From Cladocopium goreaui (lineage: Eukaryota > Sar > Dinophyceae > Suessiales > Symbiodiniaceae), in the NCBI GenBank assembly GCA_947184155.2, contig CAMXCT020000446.1:62001-126000 (forward strand): DNA of 64,000 bases. Direction: 5' to 3'. Of the stretch, positions 34,230 to 46,090 are shown one piece after another. The notes below the pieces were generated by a model, which had not been told where the DNA came from, did not search any database, and saw only the letters and a list, made by a program, of their open reading frames with translations. Numbering within the stretch: position 1 is the stretch's first letter; every line of letters begins with the position of its first letter. A program made the translations under genes and the position numbers.

Positions 34230-37200
34230 TCATTCGAGACGGCGTAGCCAGCGAATGCAACAGTATGCCGAGAGACCACTTTGAAGTAGTGCCAGCAGCC
34301 CAAACCAGATGCGGCACTCAGCGCGGACCACCTTAGTGGTCCTTAGCTGACCAAATTGCCGACTGACATTCCGTCAGCCAGCCACGGACCTTAGTGACCT
34401 GAGTCGGGTCAAGGTGATTAGTGGAAAGAGTCCATCCGAAACGAGCAAGAAACGCACAAGCAGGCTTATCAGGAGCATGGGCAGGGCGACAACTACAAGA
34501 CCAGCAGATGTGATCCCAGTACCCAGCAGATTGGCACCCCCAAGGGCAGAGAGAAGAATGACCGACACCGGAGACGCGATCCCAAGTGGCAGGAGAGAAC
34601 GTGGCACCCAGCCCAACCGAAGCAGCAGGGGCAGAAGAAAGCACCCAAGAACGAACATCATCGATTTGGATGGAACGAAAGAGAGAGGAGGTCAAGGAAG
34701 GGAGAGAAGAAATCTCATGCCGACCCGAAGACGCCCACTCCTGGAAGACCCAAGCACGCCAACCTTGCCGCAGGGCATGACAAGCAGCACCAGACAGAGA
34801 AGGCAGAGTGTGACGAGAAGGGGACAAAGAAGCATCGACAGTGACCGCAGCAAAGGCATGTTGCCAAACCCACGGACGGACCTCAGAAAAGCCCTTGGCC
34901 TTCATCCAAGAACGCAGAGCATTGGAGGCAGTGCCAGAGTGACTCGACCAGACAGGACCAGAACCCTTGGACAGATGGTACCGAAAGACCGCAGAGAGGA
35001 GGCGGGTAGCCCAAACAACATCAAGGTGCAGGTTCCCACCGAGGAAGAGACAGCGGAGCCAAGGACTGCTGTACCGACACCGACGCACAGAAGACCAGAA
35101 ACAGGACCACAGCTGCTTGGAAGAGGTCCAAGTAGGAGCGCGAGCCACCCAACCGAAATTAACCTTAGACAGGGAGAACTGACGGAGATACCGAAGTTGC
35201 AAGGGAAGGGAGAAACCACAGCACCCCAACAACCGAGCACACTTCCGAGCGGCTTCGAAGCGACGAACCTCCGCATCACGATAGGCCCGACGAACCGAGC
35301 AGGACACAGCGCCCAGCACCCGGATGGCAGGGGACACACGAGAAGGATCGAAGACCTGACAAGCATCTTCAGTTTTGCGTTTGCCAACAGCTGAAACTTC
35401 ACATTTTGCCAAGTTTTCACAAAGGCCAACACTAGAACTCCACTGCGACCATGCAAGATAGATCTCATGAAGTTTGACAGCATTTCTAGCAGTACAGGAA
35501 CGATCATCAAGATAAGTCTTAATGGAGATGTCACTTTCGGGTGTCTCACAAGTTTGCAAAACAGTTTGGACCCCAGCTTGAACCCACAGGCTCATGAGCA
35601 GCGGTCCCCAAGGGTCGCCCTGAGGCTGGACTCGACTCGCATCCAAGGTGCTTGAATGGGTATGATGGTCCCATTGCACAAATCGCTCCTGCTGACGCCA
35701 AGTTGCTTCCAATAAATGAATCAGATCAACAGGCCATCCATGAGCACGAAGCAAGCTGCAAGAGAGGTTGCTGTCAAGACAGTCAAAGGCCTTGCTATAG
35801 TCCAAAGTGAGCATGAAACCATGCTTGTGGAAGTTGTCAAAGATCTCAATGATGTTCTCATAAATATCTTCTCGAGAGACGCCACCAACATTCGCCAGAA
35901 GCACAGAACGAAGCCAGGAACGAAGGGAGGTGCTACGACAGACCGATGAGCTCCAAAGGCGCCACCACACAGACATGACGCTGATTGGCCGGGCATCACC
36001 AGCTTTGATACTGTAGTCGTGAACTTTGCCTTCCTTGGGGAGGCAAACCATGCGAGACTGCCGTAGCTGCTTCGGCACATCCCGGGCAGTGGCAAAGGCT
36101 CGAAAGAGCTCAGACACCGTATTGAAGACATCCAGAGGGAGGTACTTCAACTCTTGAGCAGTCCAATTGTCAGGCCCCGCAGCACCGTGGCTGTCTTGCG
36201 CAGTAGCTTGCAACTCAAGACCAGTGGGGAATGGGATGTTAACAGCTTGGACAGGAGCAGGAACACCATGGAGAAGAGCAGCTTCTCGTTGCGAGAAGGA
36301 AGGGATGGACCGACGCAGGTCCGACCAGAAGGATTCCCAAAAGGCCTTGATGGCCTCAGAGCCCTCATGCCAGTTCTCAGTCACCGTGCCATCAGTACGA
36401 ATGACCCCGCTACACATGCTCCATTCTTTGCTGCGAAGCCATTTAGAGACATGCGAAGAACAGCTCTGTAATTTGGTACGCCAGGACATCAGGTTGGAGT
36501 TCTTGGTTTGATCACGAAGTTGACCAAGGTCTGATTGCAGCCTCGCCAGAGTAGCACGAATGTTTTGCCGAGAAGGGATAGCAAAAGATCCAGTGAGCTT
36601 CCAGGTCAGCTGCTGGAACTCATACCGTTGAGACACCGAAAGTTCATCGGTATAGTATTTGGTCCTCAACCGGCTCAGCTCGTACCAACGGGCCAGCCGG
36701 TGGCGCAGTTTGCGCTCACGCATCGGAACAAAGTTGCCAGAGGCAGGCATGGTTTCCTGCCGCACAGAAGCCACCGCACCCTTGTATTTGGAGCGCCGCA
36801 CAGGAGTGAGCGGAGCATGCAAGGCCGTCAAGAAGCAGCAGCGTAGAGTGGCTTGAAAGTGATCCCACTTTTCTTGGACAGACTTACCAGAATCAGCAAG
36901 CACCTGTTCCAAGCCAAGCTGTTCTTTGGCCTGACCCCAGGCCGACGACAACCTGTCGCGCCAAGCGTCAGAAGAGCAGTCTGACGGACAAGTGAACCTG
37001 GGACCTTTGGGAATGACACCACGAAACGGTCGCATCACCGGGAGCTCAACGGTTGTCTCCAAGATACGGTGATCACTCAGAACCATGTCAGGAGAGGTGA
37101 CCCCGCCAACCACTTCAGCACAATTGGAACAGAAGAAATCGATCTCTCTGTTTTCTTCAAACCTCGTAGGCTTACCCAAGCCAGAAATGCTGCCACCAAT

Positions 37201-40200
37201 GGCAGGCATGACTTCAGAAAAAAGGCATGCAACAGTATGCCGCCCATCGCATTAAGACCTGTCGGCCTAACAACTGCCCATTCGCCAGCAGAGCAAATTG
37301 CTTCACCTTTCCCACCTTGGTGAGGGAATGTAAGGGGTGAGATTTTTGACTAGGATATGCTAGCTAAGCCTACGCGTGTGTTTGCAGTATCTGGGGATGC
37401 TGAGAGTTTTGACTTAGAAGTTTAAGCGAGTGACATGTGCGCACACACACAAACACACACCAGCACCAATAAGTACATCAAAGCAACCATGTCCTCGTCC
37501 CCGTAGCACGATGTGTGCATAGGAGAAAACTTTTGCGCTTGATCCATGCAAATATGGTCAAGCCTTGGCTGGGCGACAATCCCTTCCCAGTAGAACCCTC
37601 CCACATCTTTCCATGCTCATTGATGCGGCCAAAGTAGCTTGTGCAGCTTCGGTCGCAACTTCCATAAAAGGCGTTTCTGCTCCAAAGCTTCTGCAGCTAG
37701 ACCTTAGAACAGCACAGAGCGCGTGTGCGCGCACACACACACACCAATGTATTCTTTAAGAATCATATTCTTTAAGAATCATATTACATACTCACACAGC
37801 CCAAGCCAACCATCCCATCCCATTACAAAAAACATAGTGTGCCACTAAGCTACTGTTCAGGGCACTGTGGAAGAGATAGTTTGCACTCTGCAGTTTTTGC
37901 AAGCACTCGGATCCCAGAATGATCCCATGCCGGAGGGAACATGCTTCACGGATTGCAACTGCATTCACAAATAATGCAGCTCGTAACCTAGCCCGAGGGA
38001 TCACCAACTTTCCATGGTGTGTTTCTGAAGTGTTTCAAGTGACATCACACTACAACATACTAGAACCAGTGCAGCTGTGACCCTTACTGTGCGTGTGAGT
38101 CATCCGGACACTTGGCAGCAATTGCCAAAGTGATACCCATAAGCCACCTCGCCAGAATCACAGACTCCTTGGCTAGTAAAACAACAAAGGCACTTTTCAA
38201 TATGTGATATTTTGCAGAATTCACTCACATGCCCCTAGAAAAGGCACATACACTAAGGCGCGATCTGATCCATTGAAATGTTTCTGAGCCAGGGTCGGAT
38301 ACTCTTTTGCACCCTGCATATGTGACCTGAGACTTAATAACTTAAGTACTTATGCAAGCTCAGCGACACCAACACAGAAAAAAAAAACACCTGGCACACA
38401 GTTGCATACCCCAGCACACTTTCCCACCCAGCAGCAACTTGTAGAATTGCCCACGGTTTCCTTGGGAACATGGCAGACAGAGAGTGGTTAGGGTATATAG
38501 TTAAACAAAACCATCAAAACGCGCATATCGTGTCATATTGGGTCCACATGCAAAATGAGATTCGGATCTTGTGAGTCCTGCACAACTTGGTGAATTCAGC
38601 ATAAGCTGTTTGTAAACGATCGTCCACAGTTGATCCTGCGAACAAGCAAACGCTATAGAATGCACAGAAAATTAGTGTGAAACAGTCACACGCAATGCAC
38701 CCCTGACTCACATAATATGCATGCACATAAACACAATCATGCCTGCCCATACTTCATCAGTCTGTGTCAATTCCACCAGAGCCTGCATAGAGGGTATGTT
38801 TCTTTTGATGGGCTAATCACTGCATACGAAAAACATGCATCGACCTTGCATTGACCATGGCATGCACACCCACAATGAAATGCAATCAAGAAACTGAAGC
38901 TGCCGCATCCGGCACAAGTGTGAGATCAAAGACATGGAGTAAATCATATGTCATCACATCCACATGCCACCCCGGCAGTCGCACCCATGGATTGGGCTTG
39001 CACAATTGTATAAAGTCACTGGTTGTTAAGAAGGTTGTTCGATGCTGCGCATTTGGTCCAAAATGGGTATATAACAGACTTGATGTTGACATCCGTGAAG
39101 CCTTGCATGTCCAGCATACCTGTTGAGATAGCCAAGAGACGCCAATGTGGTACGCTTTGGCCAGATACTTCTCGTCACCACGATGGGCGCACAAAACTGC
39201 TCTCCAACCCCCAGCCAACTCCTTCCCTTCCAAACCTTTTCGGCTAGGAACAGTCTCTCCCCATGGTCCTTTGTCCAGATACCTCCCCGACATCAACTCT
39301 ACAAGGGACCACACCATCCAGCTGTCCATGGTGTTCAACGTTTCGTCACACGTTTTGGAGCTGTCCAGACAGTAGCAGAGCAGCCGGGATTCCCACGGTG
39401 AGCTACCTTTGACAAGTAGGGAAGCAAAAGAACAAATCATAAATGACCTTCTTCTGTGACTCTCCGCGTCATCCCCATGCAAGATCAAAGGGACACATTT
39501 CGATAGATTCGTGGCCTCAATGTTGCACATAAACTAACCATGCATACATCCATGGCTCACAGTCTCACCAGCACGTTACACAAGAATGTGCATGCGCCAT
39601 TTTTTGCAGACATGTAGCCGGATCACTCAGAATGGGGTGTTCTTTGAAGAACTCTGTGTCCCGAAAGTGGTTCCAGAATCGCATGATTGCCTTGAGGGCA
39701 TCACAAATCCCTATCATCAATCCCCATCCCACATCTACACGCCCACCACATGCAGTCTATGACAAGTTGCCGACTCATCATCACCTAGAAAACGTTGTCG
39801 GAACAGCTTCTCGTCATAGTGGAAGATAGCCGAGAACCTTGGATCAGCAACAGGCAAACACCCACTCATACACCCCTCGAGTGAACACACAGAAAACACA
39901 CAGACACACACACACACACTCATGCACATATACAATCTTTTGAGCCATGACTCACATCACTGGGTAAGAACATGTGCCATGAGGACATAAAGTACTTGTT
40001 CTCCCGGGACGGATCTTCAAGTACAACTTCCACCCTTAGCTGCTAGCACGGTGTCAAACCAAATTTTGTTTGAACCATATAACAGCTAGCTCATGATGCA
40101 CAGAGTAGCGTTACATACTGTCATTATTGTCAAGACACGTAATCGGGTTGGGGAGCATTCGTCTCCACTGTTGTCTAGATACCCACTGCCAGAAAAGCCT

Positions 40201-40904
40201 CTGTGCATTTTTTTCATCATTCCTCTCCATACGCAACAGGTCTCGCATGTTTGACCTTGGGAGGGTGATTGATAGATGGTATCCTATGAAAAAAAAAGTG
40301 ACAATGAGTATACTCGGAACCTGTGATTCCAATGGCATAGATTGCAGCTGGAGTCACGGTAAAAGCCTTCTTGGGAATCGTCTTCGAATAATATTCAACA
40401 TAGACATGATAGTTTCGACACTGACCTAGGTGTTCATCAACCTTTGAACACAGGTTCATTGGATCATTGGAAACAATCACCAATGGTATACTAATCTAAA
40501 GTTTTTTTTTGCCAAGCCACTTTGCGCCCAAGCTCTAGAAACTCCTCCACCAGATCCATAGTGGTGAATCGCCGAGCTTTCGTTGGAAAGCCACATGGGT
40601 CCCCAGAATTGAGTCAATGCCGGGTTTCCCTTGGATCCCCATAAACGTAATTCAAGTGCGTGTTGTCACTTAGAGGTTTGGTTTATGATCCATTAATGTA
40701 ATCTCCATTTCATATGCCTTATAACTTTTTCGGGGCCAACTTCCATTGTTTTATGTAATAGCCCCACATCATCAACTGTTATATGCCATATATTTTCAGC
40801 TGTATATTCTAAGATATGCATATATACCCCATACCTTTAGAGCCACAAGAGATACACAGCTTGTGAATGCAGGCTGCTTCAGAGGAACCCATCTCAACTG
40901 TCAT
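34230..40904 (-). CDS. member of a recurrent dinoflagellate protein family, multi-exon, interrupted by a retrotransposon
   Basis: Many minus-strand exons form one coherent protein. In order: a possible start at 40,904 (MTVEMGSSEAAC), about 40,600-40,521 (GDPCGFPTKARRFTTMDLVE), 40,480-40,310 (KVDEHLGQCRNYHVYVEYYS), 40,285-40,120 (YHLSITLPRSNMRDLL, LFWQWVSRQQWRRMLP), 40,030-39,955, 39,860-39,765, 39,715-39,615, a large exon near 39,510-38,886 (LILHGDDAESHRRRSFMI, GDEKYLAKAYHIGVSW), 38,640-38,555, 37,989-37,835, 37,690-37,635 (KRLLWKLRPKLHK) and 37,529-37,488 (CYGDEDM). The last exon, 37,315 to 34,230, is split by the retrotransposon; without it the end reads AAYCCIRWLRRLE and a stop at 34,230. 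From memory this family is abundant in Symbiodiniaceae, with no known function. Confidence 0.65.
34255..34270. repeat. target-site duplication, left copy
   Basis: ATGCAACAGTATGCCG is identical to 37,227-37,242. The two copies flank the retrotransposon exactly and lie inside the host coding sequence. Confidence 0.9.
34271..37226 (-). mobile_element. 5'-truncated non-LTR (LINE-like) retrotransposon
   Basis: About 2.96 kb between the two 16 bp direct repeats. It holds one long intact reading frame, a 62 bp 3' trailer (34,271-34,332) and no poly-A tail. The 5' end is cut inside the endonuclease. The identical duplications and uninterrupted frame suggest a recent insertion. It is oriented like its host gene. 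Confidence 0.9.
34333..37224 (-). CDS. retrotransposon endonuclease (C-terminal part) and reverse transcriptase
   Basis: The frame is open from the truncation point; the first ATG is at 37,209 and gives 958 residues. The N-terminus keeps the end of an APE-type endonuclease (REIDFFCSN, then LSDHRILETTV with the SDH motif). The reverse transcriptase follows: MLTLDYSKAFDCLDSN (first catalytic Asp), RVQPQGDPWGPLLMSL and TYLDDRS, where YLDD carries the catalytic Asp pair. The C-terminus has a Cys/His cluster (CPWGC, then HICWSCSC), as in the terminal zinc knuckle of many LINEs. It copies its RNA into DNA at a nicked target. Because the endonuclease is truncated, this copy is probably not autonomous. 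Confidence 0.9.
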   Translation of the reverse strand, partial: LFSEVMPAIGGSISGLGKPTRFEENREIDFFCSNCAEVVGGVTSPDMVLSDHRILETTVELPVMRPFRGVIPKGPRFTCPSDCSSDAWRDRLSSAWGQAKEQLGLEQVLADSGKSVQEKWDHFQATLRCCFLTALHAPLTPVRRSKYKGAVASVRQETMPASGNFVPMRERKLRHRLARWYELSRLRTKYYTDELSVSQRYEFQQLTWKLTGSFAIPSRQNIRATLARLQSDLGQLRDQTKNSNLMSWRTKLQSCSSHVSKWLRSKEWSMCSGVIRTDGTVTENWHEGSEAIKAFWESFWSDLRRSIPSFSQREAALLHGVPAPVQAVNIPFPTGLELQATAQDSHGAAGPDNWTAQELKYLPLDVFNTVSELFRAFATARDVPKQLRQSRMVCLPKEGKVHDYSIKAGDARPISVMSVWWRLWSSSVCRSTSLRSWLRSVLLANVGGVSREDIYENIIEIFDNFHKHGFMLTLDYSKAFDCLDSNLSCSLLRAHGWPVDLIHLLEATWRQQERFVQWDHHTHSSTLDASRVQPQGDPWGPLLMSLWVQAGVQTVLQTCETPESDISIKTYLDDRSCTARNAVKLHEIYLAWSQWSSSVGLCENLAKCEVSAVGKRKTEDACQVFDPSRVSPAIRVLGAVSCSVRRAYRDAEVRRFEAARKCARLLGCCGFSLPLQLRYLRQFSLSKVNFGWVARAPTWTSSKQLWSCFWSSVRRCRYSSPWLRCLFLGGNLHLDVVWATRLLSAVFRYHLSKGSGPVWSSHSGTASNALRSWMKAKGFSEVRPWVWQHAFAAVTVDASLSPSRHTLPSLSGAACHALRQGWRAWVFQEWASSGRHEISSLPSLTSSLFRSIQIDDVRSWVLSSAPAASVGLGATFSPATWDRVSGVGHSSLCPWGCQSAGYWDHICWSCSCRPAHAPDKPACAFLARFGWTLSTNHLDPTQVTKVRGWLTECQSAIWSAKDH
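37227..37242. repeat. target-site duplication, right copy
   Basis: Identical to 34,255-34,270 over all 16 bases. On the minus strand it encodes the end of RWAAYCC of the host gene. Confidence 0.9.
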
Positions 40905-41489
40905 CTTGACAGAGGCCGGGAACTTGGGGTTTGGCACTGGTAGAGGTGAAATTAGATCATCTAAATTGTTTTCTTTCACATGTCAATGTAAGACGACTCC
41001 GCTTCGAAGATTGGTGCACGATCGTTTATTGGATCGTGTTCCCATAAACATATCAGCATCGAACGTGGTAGCTGATATAAACCCCCATGTCAAAACAGCA
41101 CCATCAGCCAACAATATGAATGAAGTTTACAACATCGAACAATTAAATCTTCAGTTTGAATGATACCCATGTGCTGGCTGAAAGTCATCGTTTCTACAAT
41201 TGTCAAGTGCCCATCATCGCTCATTAGAAACAACATATCCAATCAACTCTGAAAAAGATTTCACCTGACAAAATGAATTTACCAATATTTACCATAATTT
41301 GACAGGCACTTGCAGTGACTCGCTCAATGACCACACTTGGGTCAAGTAGGACACACCCATACACATGTATGCTTCCATGGTGGATTTCCCATAAGGAGCG
41401 GATGATGCCATCATTGCGACCTTTGGTGGTATATATGCACAAGTGTTTGTTGATTATGATTATATCATAAAGGGCCAACTTATTTCAAT

Positions 41490-44400
41490 TGCTTAATCAT
41501 CCTCCCCGGAACCACTTGCTTCGCTGCTCTGGACAGGCTCAGTGTCGTCAGCCTGAGCAGCCCTCTTGCGGGGCCCCTTGGCAACTGACACTCTGCGCTT
41601 GCCGTCCCTAAGATCCTGTTCGATCACTGCCAAAAGTGGCTTTTGGGTATCTAGCCAACTATACAAGTCATCGGGATCAGCCTGCGAAACAGGGAGTGAT
41701 GCCTGGTCATTGGCACCATCACAGAGTCGTGGTAAGTCTGCAAAGTGTAGTCCGAGAACACGCACCTAGGCTAGGATTTCCATAAATGATATCACATATA
41801 CTTAAGGGATCGAGTTAAGACCCTATAATATTTTTTCGTGTAATTGGTAGCCATGCAACATTGTGGGATATTGTTGGGTTAGGGTTGGTTCCCATACGCA
41901 ACATGTTATATTTGTGACAAGGCACGAGCTCCTCATAGTTGCGAACCTTGAGATTTGAAAGGTCATCCATGCACTGCGGCACTTCGTTCAGGCATCTCTT
42001 GTACCTTAGGCATCAATAACATCAAGTATGGGCTAGTTGGGACCTTTGAGATATGATGGAAAACCATCCACAGATCTCGACAGTAATTATATTATAGATC
42101 ATAATTGGAATCAGGGTACTTTGTGAGAAGTTGTTTGGCTTCCCCCAAGGCTGTCTGAGCTGGCGTTTTCTCTTTCTTTGCCTTCTTACTTCGAACAACT
42201 CCTGTCTTAAGGTCCATTTGGGACTGGGATTCAAGACTCTCCATTCCAACCTTAAGTTGCTTGGCGATCATCTCTTTCATAGAGGCAGACCTAACTCTGC
42301 CACCCACCCGCATGTCGGTCTCTCCCCTGGTTCCAGTGCTAGTGTTTTCAGCTACTTCACGTAGCACTTTGTACATTTTTGCAGCCTCGTTGTTTGGACA
42401 TTGAGGATGTGGAACTCCAACTTGTCCTTAGCTATATTTGACAATCAACACTTTATATATTTCGATCATCTTCCAACTGGCTGCATCGTATAACATACAA
42501 ATTTAGAGTTCCAGCCAGGATTCCCTTGGTAACTGACTCCACGAAAGCCTTGGCCTCTTTCGAGCGCCCGTAGATTTTGTAGAGTTGCAACTTTGTCACC
42601 TGGGATGGCTTGTGACATGATATTAAATGCATTTCTTAATGGATAGTGCATCCAGAAAACCGTTACGTACTTGTCTGTCCGAAGCTGTTCACACCACTTC
42701 GTGAAGCGCTCTTCAACAGTGATGGAATCGATCTTTCCATCGGATAGAAGCCATTGCTTCAGCATGGACCACCTAGTGGGAAAACTCTGGGGCATATAGG
42801 GGTTGGGGTTTTGAGGTTTAAAAGAATAATACTTTTGATCGATAGATTATATGATTCCTTGATGGCTCGATATATCATATATGATATGTGATCCCGCCCC
42901 CAGTATATAGAAGGGATATGAAGGGATCTCTATGATATATGCAAAAAACTATCTTGACTCCACCATCCCATCCCCACCTTTCCCCATCAGAACTCAAGCT
43001 GAACTTAGCAAGGAGCGCTGGCTCACATGACCTGATCACAGCCCTTCTCAGGGCTGAGTACTGCCGTTTCCGTTCATCATATGGCATATCCTTTGGTGAT
43101 GCCATCTGTTCCAGGGCATCTTTTTGTTCCTGGCTTAACTTTTGGATCCGGGTCTTCTTCTCACCCTTGACACTTGAATCTCCTCCTGGAGTACTTCCCT
43201 GCAATCAGGTTGTGCTAAAAATCATCGGTTGCTTTGGTCCTAAAATTTCTAATGGGTGTGAGTGTTTGGATTATTGGAAATTGACATCAATATCAGGGGA
43301 TGCCAACCCACACCAACAACACCCCTGAGATAAGTTCAAACTGGCCTGGCTTCCCGTCTGACAGGTAGAAGTGGGGCTCAACGCCAGTCCACCAAGAAAG
43401 CTTGGCATGGTCCTCACTCTCTCGATTGGGGGCTTGGGCGAAGCCACATCGGACGGTGGGTCCTGGCAGTCAAGCATGGTCAAACCAAGGGATCTATTTG
43501 ACAATAAGATATACAAGTACCACAGCACTCATAGAACTATCGTCGACCCAACTTGACAAATTTGAAGATGTCCTATAGGCACCCAAGTAACCTGTAACAA
43601 TACTTGTTGACTTAATATATAGTATAGTGATAGTCAAACTCTGAGCCTAGCCTCAGCATCCTCGTCAGAACTTGATTTCGCATCGTCAAACCTGAGCTTC
43701 TTCTTTTCAGGAGAGCAGCCCGTATGGCTACCATTGTGGTCTCGCTTCTCTGCTTTGTCCTGAATTGCCAACGGCTTGGGTCGTTTGACATGCTGGTTCC
43801 CACTGGATGCAGTGGTGGAATCCTCCTTTGTGCTATCTTCTCCCTTTCTCTTGGGTTTCCTTGTTTTTTCGGGTGACACTTCAATCACTTGATCACTGGA
43901 GCAAGCCTCAGCGCCCTCTGGGACACTGGTTCTGCTTTTTGTTTCTGTCACATCTTTCAGAGCTAGAACTGTGGTTGGTGCCTTCTCTGGCTGAGTGGCT
44001 GGTGCTTTCTTGGTCTGGTCGGGCTTGGTGGCTTCTCTTGACTTCTCAACTTCCTCAAGTGCGAGTGGTTTCTGACGTGCCAGTGTTGTGTCGTGTGGAT
44101 TGCCCTTCTGCGTATCAGTATTTTTCTTTTCTTTCTTGTCCTTCTTTGTCTTCTTATGTTTCCTGTCATTCTTGTTGTCCTCCTCGTCGGGCTGCTTCAA
44201 TCCACCAGTCTTGGAATTGTCACCACCTTCCGTCTCACGTGTTTCCTTTTCCTGTTCTACCTCCCTTGCCTCAACTTCAGAGTCATCGTGCTTTGCCTTC
44301 TTTTTTTGAGGCTTTCCACCATCACCCAGTGGTGCTTGCGTTTCCTGCGTCCCCATCTCCTTTGCCTCACCCGCTTTGCCACTCCTGCCCGATTCGTTCT

Positions 44401-45715
44401 TCCTGGTACTCTTAGCATTTTGACCTGCTTTATCATCTTTGCTGGTGTTCTCATGAGCTGCGGTTGCTTCACTCTGCTGAGTAGAACCTGAAGGCTTCTC
44501 CTTTTTCTTCTCCTTTTTCTGTGCTTTCTTGCCAGTCTGTGAATCGCCTTTATTTTCTGCAACCTCACTTGTGTCATCCTTCTGAGGTGTTTTCTTGCTT
44601 GTCTTTGTTTCTACATCAGTGGTCTTTCCAGCTTCATTGGTCTCCTTCTTATCTGCAGATCCTTCTTTGTCGGTCTGCCGTGTCTGCTTCAGAGGCTTCT
44701 CCGCTTTCTTGGTCTGTGATCCCTTTGTATTCTCATCTTGCTTGTGAGCATCAATGTCTTTCTTGCTGCTTTCGCCTCCTTGATCTTTCGCTTTCACCTT
44801 CGTCTCACCTTTCTTCTCAGTGTCTCTACTCTTTGACACCTTAACCTTGGTCGTCTTCTCCTCCACCTTCAGCTCCTCAGTCTTTCCCTCAGGTGCCACC
44901 TTCTGAGTTGTTTTCTTCTTCGCAGCATCTCCTTTCTTTAGATCCTCCTTGGTGTCCTTGTTGCTGTCCTTGTTGCTGTCCTTGTTGCTGTCCTTGTTGC
45001 TGTCTTTGCCTGGTGCCTTCTCACCTTCCTTGTGAGCCACCTTGCTTGTCTTGCATGTGTTCTGGCCTTCCTTCTCTGACTGTGCAGACGCCTTTTCCTT
45101 TTTCTTGCTGCTTTCGCCTCCTTCATCTTTCGCTTTCACCTTCGTCTCACCTTGCTTCTCAGTGTCTCTACTCTTTGACACCTTAACCTTGGTCGTCTTC
45201 TCCTCCACCTTCAGCTCCTCAGTCTTTCCCTCAGGTGTCACCTTCTGAGTTGTTTTCTTCTTCGCATCATCTCCTTTCTTTAGATCCTCCTTGGTGTCCT
45301 TGTTGCTGTCCTTCTTGCTGTCTTTGCCTGGTGCCTTCTCACCTTCCTTGTGAGCCACCTTGCTTGTCTTGCATGTGTTCTGGCCTTCCTTCTCTGGCAG
45401 TGCAGGCGTCTTTTCCTTTTTCTTGCTGCTTTCGCCTCCTTGATCTTTCGCTTTCACCTTTGTCTCACCTTTCTTCTCAGTGTCTCTACTCTTTGGTTCC
45501 TTTGGCTTGTCCTGCTTTGTCTCAGGTGCCACTGCCTTGTTGCCTTTCTTGCTATCTTTCTCAGTCTTTGGGCCATCTGGTGTCACTTCCTTTAGTTTTG
45601 CCTTCTCAGTCTTATTCTTCCGTATGGTCTTCTCATCATCATTCATGAAAGTATCTGCTGAACTTGCAGCAGTAGAAGCCTTACCTTTGTCCTTTGGGGC
45701 TTGTGTTTTTCCCAT
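41490..45715 (-). CDS. Lys/Glu-rich repeat protein, multi-exon
   Basis: The start ATG at 45,715 (MGKTQAPKDKGKAS) follows an AG (CACTGCGCAG) that could serve spliced-leader addition. The first exon, to about 43,640, encodes nearly 690 residues, mostly Lys, Glu, Thr and Ser, with a ~100-residue unit repeated two to three times (KSRDTEKKGETKVKAKD, GQNTCKTSKVAHKEGEKAPG) and variable SNKD micro-repeats. Later exons are about 43,493-43,320, 43,200-42,965 (QKLSQEQKDALEQMA), 42,780-42,480 (MLKQWLLSDGKIDSITVEER, TKWCEQLRTDKYVTVFWM), 42,376-42,110 and 41,765-41,490, ending GSGEDD and a stop. The globular tail recalls other uncharacterised dinoflagellate proteins. The charge suggests a nuclear or nucleic-acid-associated role, which is inference. 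Confidence 0.6.
44760..45490 (-). repeat. coding tandem repeat of ~300 bp
   Basis: Two long near-identical units and a partial third lie in the first exon of the Lys/Glu-rich gene. They differ in the number of 12 bp CTTGTTGCTGTC micro-repeats (SNKD in protein), the mark of recent slippage. Confidence 0.8.
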
Positions 45716-45944
45716 CAGTCCTGCGCAGTGTGATATATATTACTCGAATACACTATTGTATATCGGGTATAGGGCATCCCATGCAGTTTATGATGAATTA
45801 CCAAAAAAAAAACTATAAATTGCATTGGCAATATGATGGTCCTCCACAAAGGCTTTCGTAGGACTTTTCTCAAAATGGCAAAATGCCGTTTTCGAGCCAC
45901 TATTTGACACGCAATTGACACGCTCCCCCCTCGACATAGGCAGT

Positions 45945-46090
45945 GACCTTTTTGATATCAAAGTGACCTTTTTGATATCAAAGTGACCCTTTGAGATTAC
46001 TAAGTGACCCTTTCTTTGATATCAAGTGACCTCTTTTTTGATATCAAAATGTCCCATTGACACGCGATTGACACGCATTGACACGCACCT
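45945..46090. repeat. AAGTGACC and GACACGC short repeats
   Basis: AGTGACCTTTTTGATATCAA and related phrases recur five times, then TTGACACGC three times. AAGTGACCCTTT is the complement of the GGGTCACTT phrase found at the edges of the block. It lies between two genes. Confidence 0.75.

Noticed and set aside
34414-35394. 326-codon open frame on the plus strand
   Set aside because: It lies exactly opposite the reverse transcriptase frame, is Arg/Pro/Thr-rich and has no motif. It is a shadow of the retrotransposon.
34332-37254. LTR retrotransposon or retrovirus-like element
   Set aside because: There are no long terminal repeats, protease or integrase. The endonuclease-RT order, the 16 bp duplication and the 5' truncation fit a non-LTR element.
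43807-45648. Several Ser/Cys/Leu-rich frames on the plus strand
   Set aside because: They are reverse readings of the Lys/Glu-rich repeat exon, which has a start codon, an acceptor and downstream exons on the minus strand.
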